64,000 nucleotides of DNA, from NCBI RefSeq assembly GCF_004217185.1, contig NZ_SHKL01000001.1, forward strand, positions 5,702,001 through 5,766,000, written 5' to 3'. Numbering within the stretch: position 1 is the stretch's first letter; the number at the start of each line of letters is the position of its first letter. Position numbers and translations under genes: made by a program. The notes under the pieces were generated by a model that saw nothing but the letters and a program-made list of their open reading frames with translations, had not been told where the DNA came from and searched no databases. Positions 7,760 through 16,011 of the stretch are shown piece after piece. This DNA comes from Pseudonocardia sediminis. GTDB lineage: Bacteria; Actinomycetota; Actinomycetes; Mycobacteriales; Pseudonocardiaceae.

Positions 7760-10206
7760 GCCGCGCCCCCGTTCGTGCCGGCCGGGCTGACGCCGACCAG
7801 GTCACCGTGGCCGACCCCGAGTGTGGGCCGGACGTGCGAGCCGGGCGAGCAGGTGGGAACCCACACCACGCCGTCCGGAAGGTCGGCCAGCGCGACCGGC
7901 AGCGTCAGCGCGCCGCGGTCGCTGCGGACCACCGCGTCGGCGCCCTCGGCCAGGCCGAGCCGCTCCGCGGTCGCCGGGTTCACCCGGGCGTAGGCCCGCC
8001 GGGCGGTGCCGGCCAGGGCCGGCTCGTCCTCGGCGAGCGTCGCGTCGTCGATCAGCTGGCGCGAGGTCGCGAGCACGGCCTGCCCGAACGCCGGACGGGC
8101 CGGCTCACCGGCGGCGGCGGAGACCGCCGCGCCGGACGGGCCGCGCCCGCCGAGGCGCTCGAGCTCGCCCCAGGCCGCGGACGGCGTCTGGGTGAACAGG
8201 TCGTGGTCCATCTCGACCCCGAGGGTGTCGAGCACCCGGCAGTCCGGCAGTACGCCGCTGGCGTCGAGGGCGACGCCGAACTCGCGGCGGCGACCCTCCC
8301 AGTTGACGTAGCTGCCCGAGCGCTGGGCGTCCGGGGCGACCGGCAGCACGACGTCGGCCAGCTCGGTCACCGCGGAGGTCTGGATCTCCAGGCTGACCAG
8401 GAACCCGACCTCGCGCAGCGCGGTGAGCGCGGCCTGCGGGTCGGCCAGGTCGTTCGGGTCCACCCCGCCGACGACGAGACCGGTGATCGTGCCGTGCGCG
8501 GCGGCGTCGAGGATCGCGGCGGTGTCGCGGCCCGGGGTGTCCGGCAGCGTCCGCTCGTCGAGGCCCCAGACGCGCTCCACCTCGGCGCGCGCGGTCGAGT
8601 CGGTGACCGGGCGGCCGCCGGGCAGCAGGTTCGGCACCGCGCCGGCCTCGAGGGCGCCGCGGTCACCGGCCCGTCGCGGGACCCAGGCGATCGTGGCGCC
8701 GGTGCGCGCGGCCAGCGCGGACACCGCGGAGTACAGACCCGGCGACTCGGCCGCCCGGTCCCCGACCAGGATCACCGCGCCCGGCGCGCTCAGCGCGTCG
8801 GTCAGCTCGGCACCGGCCTCGTTCAGCACGGCCGCCTCGGCTCCGGGCACCGCGTGCAGCACGGTCGCGCCGGTCTTCTCGGCACCGACGGTGGTCCACT
8901 GCCCGAGCTGGAAGTGCCGCAGCCCCTTCTTGCGCCACGCCTTGCGCAGCCGCAGGAAGACGATGCCGGACTCCTCCTCGGGGTCGGTCCCGACGGTGAG
9001 CACCGCGGGCGCGTCCTCGAGGCTCAGGAAGCTGGCGCCGCCGTCGTCGGGGTGGGTGCCGACCACGTGCGCGGCCAGGAACTCCAGCTCCTCGTCCGAG
9101 GTCGGACGGGCGCGGAAGTCGATGTCGTTCGTACGACCGGCGATCCGGGCGAACTTGGCGTAGGCGTAGGCGTCCTCGACGGTCAGGCGGCCGCCGGGCA
9201 GCACGCCGATCCCGCCGTTCTCCCGCGCCGCGAGCAGCCCCGCGGCCGCCTTGTCCAGCGCGTCGGTCCAGGACGTCTCGGCGAGCACGCCGTCGGAGCC
9301 GCGCACCATCGGGCGGATGATCCGCTGGGCGGCCTGCAGGTACCGGAACGCGAACCGGCCCTTGTCGCAGAGCCACTCCTCGTTCACCGACGGGTCGTTG
9401 CCGGCCAGGCGCCGCAGCACCGTCCCGCGCCGGGAGTCCACGCGCGTCGCGCAGCCGGAGCTGCAGTGCTCGCAGGTGCTCGGCGTCGAGCGCAGGTCGA
9501 ACGGCCGCGACCGGAACCGGTAGGCGGCGCTGGTCAGCGCGCCGACCGGGCAGATCTGGATCGTATTGCCGGAGAAGTAGGACTGGAACGGCGCGTCCTC
9601 GGCGATGCCGATCTGCTGGTTCGCGCCGCGCTCGAGCAGGTCGATGAACGGGTCGCCCGCGATCTCCTCGGAGAAGCGGGTGCAGCGCTGGCAGAGCACG
9701 CAGCGCTCCCGGTCGAGCAGCACCTGCGACGAGATCGGCAGCGGCTTCGGGAACGTCCGCTTGGTCTCGACGAACCGGGAGTCGGCCCGGCCGCCGGACA
9801 TCGCCTGGTTCTGCAGGGGGCACTCGCCGCCCTTGTCGCAGATCGGGCAGTCCAGCGGGTGGTTGATCAGGAGCAGCTCCATCACGCCCTGCTGCGCCTT
9901 GTCGGCGACCGCGGAGGTGTGCTGGGTCTTGACCACCATCCCGTCGGCGACGGTCATGGTGCAGCTGGCCTGCGGCTTGGGCATCGGCCGGCCGCCCATC
10001 TCGACCTCGACGAGGCACTGACGGCAGGCCCCGGCCGGGTCGAGCAGCGGGTGGTCGCAGAAGCGCGGGACGATGATCCCGAGCCGCTCGCAGGTGCGGA
10101 TGAGGATCTCGCCCTTGGGCGCGTCGATCTCACGTCCGTCGATGGTGAGCCGGACGTGGCCCTCGGGAACGGGCGTGGTCTCGGCCTTCTCCGGGGAGAG
10201 GGTCAT
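7756..10206 (-). CDS. nuoG: NADH-quinone oxidoreductase subunit G with extra N7 cluster ligands
   Basis: The large iron-sulfur subunit of the complex I peripheral arm (816 residues). The N-terminal ferredoxin-like domain carries 2Fe-2S ligands (GACRQCLVEV) and the His/Cys site near DCPICDKGGECPLQNQ, followed by a 4Fe-4S motif CVLCQRCTRF. A CX2CX3CX27C pattern beginning CEHCSSGCATR matches the off-path N7 cluster found in E. coli and Thermus but absent from mitochondria. The rest is a molybdopterin-oxidoreductase-like domain that no longer binds the cofactor. The ATG overlaps the nuoF stop at 10203-10206. Confidence 0.96.
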   Translation of the reverse strand: MTLSPEKAETTPVPEGHVRLTIDGREIDAPKGEILIRTCERLGIIVPRFCDHPLLDPAGACRQCLVEVEMGGRPMPKPQASCTMTVADGMVVKTQHTSAVADKAQQGVMELLLINHPLDCPICDKGGECPLQNQAMSGGRADSRFVETKRTFPKPLPISSQVLLDRERCVLCQRCTRFSEEIAGDPFIDLLERGANQQIGIAEDAPFQSYFSGNTIQICPVGALTSAAYRFRSRPFDLRSTPSTCEHCSSGCATRVDSRRGTVLRRLAGNDPSVNEEWLCDKGRFAFRYLQAAQRIIRPMVRGSDGVLAETSWTDALDKAAAGLLAARENGGIGVLPGGRLTVEDAYAYAKFARIAGRTNDIDFRARPTSDEELEFLAAHVVGTHPDDGGASFLSLEDAPAVLTVGTDPEEESGIVFLRLRKAWRKKGLRHFQLGQWTTVGAEKTGATVLHAVPGAEAAVLNEAGAELTDALSAPGAVILVGDRAAESPGLYSAVSALAARTGATIAWVPRRAGDRGALEAGAVPNLLPGGRPVTDSTARAEVERVWGLDERTLPDTPGRDTAAILDAAAHGTITGLVVGGVDPNDLADPQAALTALREVGFLVSLEIQTSAVTELADVVLPVAPDAQRSGSYVNWEGRRREFGVALDASGVLPDCRVLDTLGVEMDHDLFTQTPSAAWGELERLGGRGPSGAAVSAAAGEPARPAFGQAVLATSRQLIDDATLAEDEPALAGTARRAYARVNPATAERLGLAEGADAVVRSDRGALTLPVALADLPDGVVWVPTCSPGSHVRPTLGVGHGDLVGVSPAGTNGGAA

Positions 10207-11564
10207 GCGGATGCTCCCGTGAGCTCGGCCAGCTGGTCCGGGCGCTGCACCGCGGGCTGTTCCGCGACGAGGTCCAGGAACTCCTGGCGGAAGTACTTGA
10301 TGGCACTGGTGATCGGGCTGGTGGCGCCGTCACCGAGGGCGCAGAACGAGCGCCCGAGGATGTTGTTGCAGACGTCGAGCATCGTCTCGACGTCCTCCGC
10401 GGTGCCCTCGCCGTGCACCATCCGCTCCAGGATCTGCACCAGCCAGTAGGTGCCCTCCCGGCACGGCGTGCACTTGCCGCAGCTCTCGTGCTTGTAGAAC
10501 TCGGTCCACTTCATGACCGCCCACGGCACGGACACCGTCTCGTTGAACACCTGCACCGCGGTGGTGCCGAGCATCGACCCGGCCTCCGCGGCGCCCTCGA
10601 AGTCCAGCGGGACGTCGAGGTGCTCGGCGGTGAACAGCGGCGTCGACGAACCGCCCGGCGTCCAGAACTTCAGCGGGACGCCGTCCTTCATCCCGCCGGC
10701 CAGCTCCAGGAGCTCGCGCAGCGTGATCCCCAGCGGGGCCTCGTACTGGCCGGGGCGCTCGACGTGCCCGGACACCGAGTAGATCTTCGGCCCGGGGCTC
10801 TTCTCCCGGCCCATCGTGCGGAACCAGGCCGAGCCGCCGTTGACGATCGCGGGAACCGAGGCGATGGTCTCGACGTTGTTCACCACGGTGGGCGAGGCGT
10901 AGAGACCGGACGTGGCGGGGAACGGAGGCTTGAGCCGCGGCTGGCCGCGACGGCCCTCCAGCGAGTCCAGCAGCGCCGTCTCCTCGCCGCAGATGTAGGC
11001 GCCCGCACCGGCGTGCACCACGATCTCCAGGTCGAAGCCGGTGCCCAGGATGTCGCGGCCGAGGTAGCCCTTGGCCTTCGCCTCGGCGACGGCCGCGCGC
11101 AGCCGGCGGATGCAGTGGATCGCCTCGCCGCGCACGTAGATCGCGCAGAAGTTCGCGCGGATCGCGTAGCTGGTGACGATGCAGCCCTCGATCAACGAGT
11201 GCGGGTCGGCCATCATCGTCGGGATGTCCTTGCAGGTCCCCGGCTCGCCCTCGTCGGCGTTGATCACCAGGTACTTGGGCTTGGCGCCCGGGCCCTTGCC
11301 CGACCCGTCGTCCTGGGGGATGAACCCCCACTTCATGCCGGTCGGGAAGCCCGCCCCGCCACGGCCGCGCAGGCCGGAGTCCTTGATCAGCTGGATCAGC
11401 TGGTCCGGGTGCGCGTCGAACGCGGTGCGCAGCGAGGTGTAGCCCTCGAGCTGCTCGTAGGTCTCGATCGACCAGGAACGCGGCGAGAGCCAGCGCCGGG
11501 TCAGGACCGGCGTCAGCGGGTCCGGGCGGGTGGTGGCGGTGGCCTGCTCGGGAGCGGTGCTCAT
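10203..11564 (-). CDS. nuoF: NADH-quinone oxidoreductase subunit F (NADH- and FMN-binding)
   Basis: The subunit that binds NADH and FMN and starts electron transfer in complex I (453 residues, normal length). The nucleotide/flavin site reads GRGGAGFPTGMKWGF, and a second glycine-rich segment lies at GAGAYICGEETALLDSLEG. The 4Fe-4S cluster N3 ligands are ESCGKCTPCREG plus a later cysteine (RSFCALGDGA). The start ATG at 11564 lies 4 bp after the nuoE stop, and the stop overlaps nuoG. Confidence 0.97.
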   Translation of the reverse strand: MSTAPEQATATTRPDPLTPVLTRRWLSPRSWSIETYEQLEGYTSLRTAFDAHPDQLIQLIKDSGLRGRGGAGFPTGMKWGFIPQDDGSGKGPGAKPKYLVINADEGEPGTCKDIPTMMADPHSLIEGCIVTSYAIRANFCAIYVRGEAIHCIRRLRAAVAEAKAKGYLGRDILGTGFDLEIVVHAGAGAYICGEETALLDSLEGRRGQPRLKPPFPATSGLYASPTVVNNVETIASVPAIVNGGSAWFRTMGREKSPGPKIYSVSGHVERPGQYEAPLGITLRELLELAGGMKDGVPLKFWTPGGSSTPLFTAEHLDVPLDFEGAAEAGSMLGTTAVQVFNETVSVPWAVMKWTEFYKHESCGKCTPCREGTYWLVQILERMVHGEGTAEDVETMLDVCNNILGRSFCALGDGATSPITSAIKYFRQEFLDLVAEQPAVQRPDQLAELTGASA

Positions 11565-11568
11565 GCGA

Positions 11569-12387
11569 TCACTTCTTCTCCGGTAGCGCGGGCATGGCCG
11601 GGGGCTCGTCCGGCATCGCGGGGGCGACCCAGCCGTTGTCCTGCGCGATCCGGGCGCCGCGCACGGACTCGACCGCCGACGACGGTCCCGCCACCCGGAC
11701 GTCCGGGTCGTCGGCGAACCCGGCGATCTCCAGCTCGATCGTGCGCAGGTCGGTCAGCGGGGCACCGCGGGTCGGGTGCGGGCGCTCGCCGCGGCGCAGC
11801 GCCTCCACCAGCTCGGTCGCCGAGTCGACGGTCTGGTTGTCGTAGTACTCGTAGTTGACCTGCAGCACCGGGGCCAGGTCGCAGGCGGCCAGGCACTCGG
11901 CGTGCTCGAGCGTGATCGAGCCGGTGCTGCCCGGCTCGCCGACGGTCTCCTCGTGGCCCAGCGGACGCCCGTCGGTGCCCAGGCGCTCCTGCAGGCGGGC
12001 GTAGATGTCGTCGCCGCCCAGCGCCGCGCACAGCGTGTTCGTGCACACGCTGACCAGGTGCTCACCGCACGGGGTGCGCTTGTACATCGTGTAGAAGGTG
12101 ACCACCGCGGTGACCTCGGCCAGGCTCAGGTCCAGCGCCTCGGCGCAGAACCGGATGCCGTCGGAGCTGACATAGCCCTCCACCGACTGCACCAGGTGCA
12201 GCAGCGGCAGCAGCGCCGACCGGGACTCCGGGTACAGCGCGATGATCTCGCCTGCGCGCTGCCGGGTGAGCTCGTCGAACGTCGGCGAGACCGCGCCCGG
12301 CTCGTCGACGACGGCGTTGTAGACCTGCTCGGCCGGCTTCGCGGTCGAGGCGCTGTTGGACTCGGGCAGGCCCTCCGGGAGGGTCAT
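11569..12387 (-). CDS. nuoE: NADH-quinone oxidoreductase subunit E (thioredoxin-like 2Fe-2S)
   Basis: The 24-kDa-type subunit of complex I carrying the 2Fe-2S cluster N1a (272 residues). The four ligands occur as CTNTLC and, about 40 residues later, CLAAC. The length exceeds the 166 residues of E. coli NuoE because of a variable N-terminus and a C-terminal extension of about 90 residues ending MPDEPPAMPALPEKK. The start was placed at the ATG at 12387 because it forms an ATGA overlap with the nuoD stop; the longer open frame upstream is inside nuoD. Confidence 0.95.
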   Translation of the reverse strand: MTLPEGLPESNSASTAKPAEQVYNAVVDEPGAVSPTFDELTRQRAGEIIALYPESRSALLPLLHLVQSVEGYVSSDGIRFCAEALDLSLAEVTAVVTFYTMYKRTPCGEHLVSVCTNTLCAALGGDDIYARLQERLGTDGRPLGHEETVGEPGSTGSITLEHAECLAACDLAPVLQVNYEYYDNQTVDSATELVEALRRGERPHPTRGAPLTDLRTIELEIAGFADDPDVRVAGPSSAVESVRGARIAQDNGWVAPAMPDEPPAMPALPEKK

Positions 12388-13718
12388 CGGTCGCAACCTC
12401 CCATCACGGGGTCGATCGAGGCGACGGCCGCGATGACGTCGGCGACCTGGCCGCCCTCGCTCATCGCCGGCATCGTCTGCAGGTTGACGAAGCTGGGGTC
12501 GCGCATGTGCACGCGGACCGGGCGGGTGCCGCCGTCGGAGACCAGGTGCGCGCCGAGCTCGCCGCGCGGGGACTCGACCGGCACGTAGGCCTGGCCCGGC
12601 GGGACGTGGAAGCCCTCGGTCACCAGCTTGAAGTGGTGGATCAGCGACTCCATCGACTGACCCATGATCTTGCGGACGTGCTCGAGCGTGGTGCCCATGC
12701 CGTCGCTGCCGACCGAGAGCTGCGCCGGCCAGGCGATCTTCGGGTCGGCCACCATGACCGGGCCCGGCTCGATCTTCGTCACGCACTGCTCGATGATCTT
12801 GAGCGACTCGTGGATCTCGGCGACGCGCAGCCGGTAGCGGGCGAAGCAGTCGGCCTCGGTCGCGGTCGGGACCTCGAAGTCGAACTCCTCGTAGCAGGAG
12901 TACGGCTCGGTCTTGCGCTGGTCCCACGGCAGCCCGGCCGCCCGGAGGATCGGCCCGGTCGCGCCGAGGGCGAGGCAGCCGTCGACGGGCAGGTAGCCGA
13001 CGCCTTCCATCCGCGCACGCCAGATCGGCTGCCCGGTGAGCAGCTTGTCGTAGTCCGGCAGGCGGGTGTTCATGACCTTGAGGAAGTCGGTGACCTTCTC
13101 GGCCCAGTCCGCCGGCAGGTCCTGGGCGAGCCCGCCGGGACGGATGAACGCGTGGTTCATCCGCAGCCCGGTCAGGTGCTCCAGCAGGTGGAGCACCTCC
13201 TCGCGCTCACGGAACCCGGACGTCATGCCGGTCAGCGCGCCGAGCTCCATGCCGCCGGTGGCCAGCGCGACCAGGTGCGACCCGATCCGGTTGATCTCCA
13301 TCAGGAGGACCCGGATCAACTGCGCGCGGCGCGGGACCTCGGTCTCGAGGAGCTTCTCGGTGGCCAGGCAGAACGCGGACTCGTTGAACAGCGGGGACAG
13401 GTAGTCCGCACGCGTCACGAACGTGACGCCCTGGGTCCACGTCCGGTACTCGCAGTTCTTCTCGATGCCGGTGTGCAGGTAGCCGATCACCGCACGGCCC
13501 TGGGTGACGGTCTCGCCCTCGAGCTCGAGCACCAGACGCAGCACGCCGTGCGTCGACGGGTGCTGCGGACCCATGTTGATGACGATGCGGTCGTCGTGCT
13601 CGGAGTCGATCAGGGTGTCCCAGTCGCCACCGGTGACGGTGTAGACGGTGCCCTCGGTCGTCTCCCGCTCGGTCGCGGTGTACGGGTCGGTGCCGGGTCC
13701 GGAGTCCGTGGTGCTCAC
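12384..13718 (-). CDS. nuoD: NADH-quinone oxidoreductase subunit D
   Basis: The 49-kDa-type subunit of complex I that forms the quinone-reduction site together with NuoB (444 residues). The conserved start of the core domain is INMGPQHPSTHGVLR; the histidines of this loop line the quinone pocket. A GTG at 13718 is used as the start. It follows an extended N-terminus that contains a tyrosine/threonine-rich stretch before the core. Unlike the other junctions in this operon, 55 bp separate it from nuoC, and that gap holds a decayed copy of the nuoC 3' end (see repeat entry). Confidence 0.95.
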   Translation of the reverse strand: MSTTDSGPGTDPYTATERETTEGTVYTVTGGDWDTLIDSEHDDRIVINMGPQHPSTHGVLRLVLELEGETVTQGRAVIGYLHTGIEKNCEYRTWTQGVTFVTRADYLSPLFNESAFCLATEKLLETEVPRRAQLIRVLLMEINRIGSHLVALATGGMELGALTGMTSGFREREEVLHLLEHLTGLRMNHAFIRPGGLAQDLPADWAEKVTDFLKVMNTRLPDYDKLLTGQPIWRARMEGVGYLPVDGCLALGATGPILRAAGLPWDQRKTEPYSCYEEFDFEVPTATEADCFARYRLRVAEIHESLKIIEQCVTKIEPGPVMVADPKIAWPAQLSVGSDGMGTTLEHVRKIMGQSMESLIHHFKLVTEGFHVPPGQAYVPVESPRGELGAHLVSDGGTRPVRVHMRDPSFVNLQTMPAMSEGGQVADVIAAVASIDPVMGGCDR

Positions 13719-13818
13719 GAGTACGCCCTCCGCTCGTCGCTACGCAGTGGGGATTTCCGCGCCAGCTTGTGGATCATGAGTAGGCCCGCCGCTCGTCGGG
13801 CGGGGGGATCTCCGCGCC
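13719..13818. repeat. imperfect tandem copy of the nuoC 3' end in the nuoC-nuoD spacer
   Basis: Bases 13719-13739 match 13778-13798 at 19 of 21 positions, and 13749-13763 match 13804-13818 at 14 of 15. The second copy is the coding end of nuoC (residues GAEIPPPDERRAYS plus stop). The first is non-coding spacer that reads GAEIPTA-stop in the same frame. The nuoD GTG start falls at the position equivalent to the nuoC stop, so nuoD may have gained its start region by a short duplication. Confidence 0.6.
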
Positions 13819-14622
13819 CTTGTACTCCACCGGGATGCCGCCGAGCGGGTAGCTCTTGCGCTGGGGGTGGCCGTCCCAGTCGTCCGGCATGAGGATCCGG
13901 GTCAGGGCCGGGTGACCGTCGAAGATCACGCCGAACATGTCCCAGGTCTCGCGCTCGTGCCAGTCCGCCGTCGGGTAGGTCTCGACGACGCTCGGCACGT
14001 GCGGGTCGTCGAAGTTCAACGAGACCTCGAGCCGGATCCGGCGCCGGTAGGTCATCGACAGCAGGTGGTAGACGACGTGCAGCGACTTGTCGACCGGCGC
14101 GCCGTCCGGCGAGCTGTAGTCCACACCGGACACCGCGGAGCAGAACTCAAAACGCAGGCCCGGGTCGTCGCGCAGGGTCCTCGCGATCTCGGCGACCTTC
14201 TCGCGCTGCACGTAGAACGTGATCTCGCCGCGGTCGACGGTGACCTGCTCGATCGCGGCGCGCGGGATCCCGTTCTGGTCCATCGCCGCGCCGAGCTCGT
14301 CGGCCATCTCGTCGAACCAGCCGCCGTAGGGCCGCTCGGCCGGGGCCGGGGCGTAGCCGGGCAGGCGCAGGCCGCCGAAGCCGGAGGTGTCGCCGGTGCC
14401 GCGGACGCCGAACATGCCCGACCGGGTGCGGGTCGCCGCGACCGGCACCTCGCCGCCCATCGACGCGGGACGGGCTCCGGTCTCCGGGCTCTCCCCGCCG
14501 GCCGCGCGCTGCTCGTCGAGCGAGGTGCCGCTCTCCTCGGCCGACGACTGGGCGGCGCCGGTGCGCTCCTTGTCGTCCTTCGAGGTCCCGGTGCTGCCGG
14601 GATCGTCGGGTCCGGTCGTCAC
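13774..14622 (-). CDS. nuoC: NADH-quinone oxidoreductase subunit C with long disordered N-terminus
   Basis: The 30-kDa-type subunit of complex I (282 residues), which packs against NuoD. The conserved core reads HVVYHLLSMTYRRRIRLEVS, followed by the signature DWHERETWDMFGVIFDGHP and the end motif GHPQRKSYPLGG. The first 90 residues are rich in serine, threonine, glutamate and glycine, look disordered and are not part of the family core. The start is a GTG overlapping the nuoB stop (14619-14622). The frame stays open upstream through nuoB, but the coupled GTG is preferred. Confidence 0.94.
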   Translation of the reverse strand: MTTGPDDPGSTGTSKDDKERTGAAQSSAEESGTSLDEQRAAGGESPETGARPASMGGEVPVAATRTRSGMFGVRGTGDTSGFGGLRLPGYAPAPAERPYGGWFDEMADELGAAMDQNGIPRAAIEQVTVDRGEITFYVQREKVAEIARTLRDDPGLRFEFCSAVSGVDYSSPDGAPVDKSLHVVYHLLSMTYRRRIRLEVSLNFDDPHVPSVVETYPTADWHERETWDMFGVIFDGHPALTRILMPDDWDGHPQRKSYPLGGIPVEYKGAEIPPPDERRAYS

Positions 14623-15281
14623 TGTGCACCCCCGGTCGGGATCTGCGGCAGCGACGGCTTCGGCTCGCTGCCCGGCTCCAGGTAGTTCGGGACGTCCTGG
14701 TTGCGCGTGGTCTGCAGCGCGCCCAGCTGCTTGGACTTCGGCGCGAACTTCACCGACGACGGGACCATCGGCGTGCGGTAGCCGCTCTCGGCGAGCTCGG
14801 CGGCACGCTTGGCGCCCAGCGGCTCGTCCATGATCTTGGCGTGCAGCTTGAGGATCGCGTCCATCAGCATCTCCGGGCGCGGCGGGCAGCCCGGCAGGTA
14901 CATGTCGACCGGCACGACGTGGTCCACGCCCTGCACGACCGCGTAGTTGTTGAACATGCCGCCGGAGCTGGCACAGACGCCCATCGCCAGGACCCAGCGG
15001 GGCTCGGGCATCTGGTCGTAGATCTGGCGCAGGACCGGGGCCATCTTGTTGCTGACCCGGCCCGCGACGATCATCAGGTCGGCCTGGCGAGGCGAGGCGC
15101 GGAAGACCTCCATGCCGAAGCGCGCGAGGTCGTAGCGCGGCGCACCGGACGTCATCATCTCGATCGCGCAGCAGGCCAGGCCGAACGTGGCCGGCCACAG
15201 CGACGACTTGCGGGTCCAGTTGACCAGCTTCTCCACGCTGGTCAGCAGAACCCCGTTGGGCAGGTTCTCCTCGAGTCCCAT
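14619..15281 (-). CDS. nuoB: NADH-quinone oxidoreductase subunit B (cluster N2)
   Basis: The PSST-type subunit that carries the terminal 4Fe-4S cluster N2, which reduces the quinone (220 residues). The unusual tandem cysteines are present in GLACCAIEMM, with the further ligands in GVCASSGGMF and YLPGCPPRPE. The C-terminus has an extra tail of about 40 residues (QTTRNQDVPNYLEPGSEP) compared with enterobacteria. It starts at ATG 15281, 12 bp after the nuoA stop, and its own stop overlaps nuoC. Confidence 0.97.
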   Translation of the reverse strand: MGLEENLPNGVLLTSVEKLVNWTRKSSLWPATFGLACCAIEMMTSGAPRYDLARFGMEVFRASPRQADLMIVAGRVSNKMAPVLRQIYDQMPEPRWVLAMGVCASSGGMFNNYAVVQGVDHVVPVDMYLPGCPPRPEMLMDAILKLHAKIMDEPLGAKRAAELAESGYRTPMVPSSVKFAPKSKQLGALQTTRNQDVPNYLEPGSEPKPSLPQIPTGGAQ

Positions 15282-15293
15282 GTGTCGCTACTC

Positions 15294-15674
15294 CTAGTTC
15301 CAGTCCAGCCCACCGCGACGCCAGACGTAGGCGTAGGCGAAACCGACCGTGACGATGAACAGGGCGATCTCCACCAGCACGAACACGCCCAGGCCGGCGC
15401 CCGCGAAGACGTCCGCACTGACCGCGAACGGGTAGAGGAAGACCATCTCGATGTCGAAGAGGATGAACAGCATCGCCGTCAGGTAGTAGGCGACGGGCAT
15501 CCGGCCGCCGCCCACGACGGGTGCCGGTGAGGGCTCGATGCCGCACTCGTAGGAGTCCAGCTTGGCGCTGTTGTAGCGCCGCGGGCCGATGTAGGGCGCG
15601 GACACGACCGAGAACAACGCGAACCCCGCCGCCAACGCGAACAGCAGGACGAGCGGGAGATAGGGATCGAGCAT
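15294..15674 (-). CDS. nuoA: NADH-quinone oxidoreductase subunit A
   Basis: A small membrane subunit of complex I with three helices, and the first gene of the operon (126 residues, normal length). The conserved loop is SYECGIEPSPAP, whose cysteine lies near the quinone cavity, followed by the helix segment LFILFDIEMVFLYPFA with conserved acidic residues. The start codon ATG at 15674 has GTAGGAG immediately upstream as its ribosome site. The operon promoter must lie in the 15675-16011 gap, which contains a Rex operator. Confidence 0.96.
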   Translation of the reverse strand: MLDPYLPLVLLFALAAGFALFSVVSAPYIGPRRYNSAKLDSYECGIEPSPAPVVGGGRMPVAYYLTAMLFILFDIEMVFLYPFAVSADVFAGAGLGVFVLVEIALFIVTVGFAYAYVWRRGGLDWN

Positions 15675-15883
15675 CTCCTACACCTTCGTAGTCGAGGTCT
15701 GTGCACATCGAGCAGGGGCGACGTCGTCGCCGGTGATCGACGCCCGTCGAACGGTGGGGACCTTATGCGCGTCCCCTTGTGACGAACGACCCAGGCGAGC
15801 CTTAGTTCAGTTTCGACGAAGACCCAGGTGGGAGGCCATCTGCGCTGCTCATGGACACGCCCCCCGCTCGACGCCCGCACTGC

Positions 15884-15901
15884 TTGTGAAGAAATTCACG
15901 A
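15884..15901. promoter_or_regulatory. Rex operator upstream of nuoA
   Basis: The 18-bp site TTGTGAAGAAATTCACGA is an inverted repeat (TTGTGAA, 4 bases, TTCACGA) and differs by one base from the symmetric Rex pattern TTGTGAA-N4-TTCACAA. It lies 210 bp upstream of the nuoA start, inside the 337-bp gap 15675-16011. In Streptomyces coelicolor, Rex is known to bind sites of this type at nuoA, cydA and rex itself. A second site of the same type precedes rex in this window. No convincing -35/-10 pair could be fixed in the gap. Confidence 0.75.
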
Positions 15902-15946
15902 ACTTCCGGGGCCAGTGTAAGCCAGGCCACCGGCATACGCGCGCAC

Positions 15947-15970
15947 GGATGCGGGTACAGCTCCGCATCC
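15947..15970 (-). terminator. stem-loop downstream of menG
   Basis: Arms GGATGCGG (15947-15954) and CCGCATCC (15963-15970) pair perfectly around an 8-base loop, about 40 bp beyond the menG stop. There is no U tract. It probably separates menG from the nuo promoter region. Confidence 0.45.
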
Positions 15971-16011
15971 CCGGGGCAGGTGGAGAACGTCCCGGGTGTT
16001 CTGCGGAGGGC

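Noticed and set aside
15791..15809. Possible IdeR/DtxR iron box (CCAGGCGAGCCTTAGTTCA) upstream of nuoA
   Set aside because: Only 12 of 19 positions match the recalled consensus and one half-site is poor, so it is not listed as a site.
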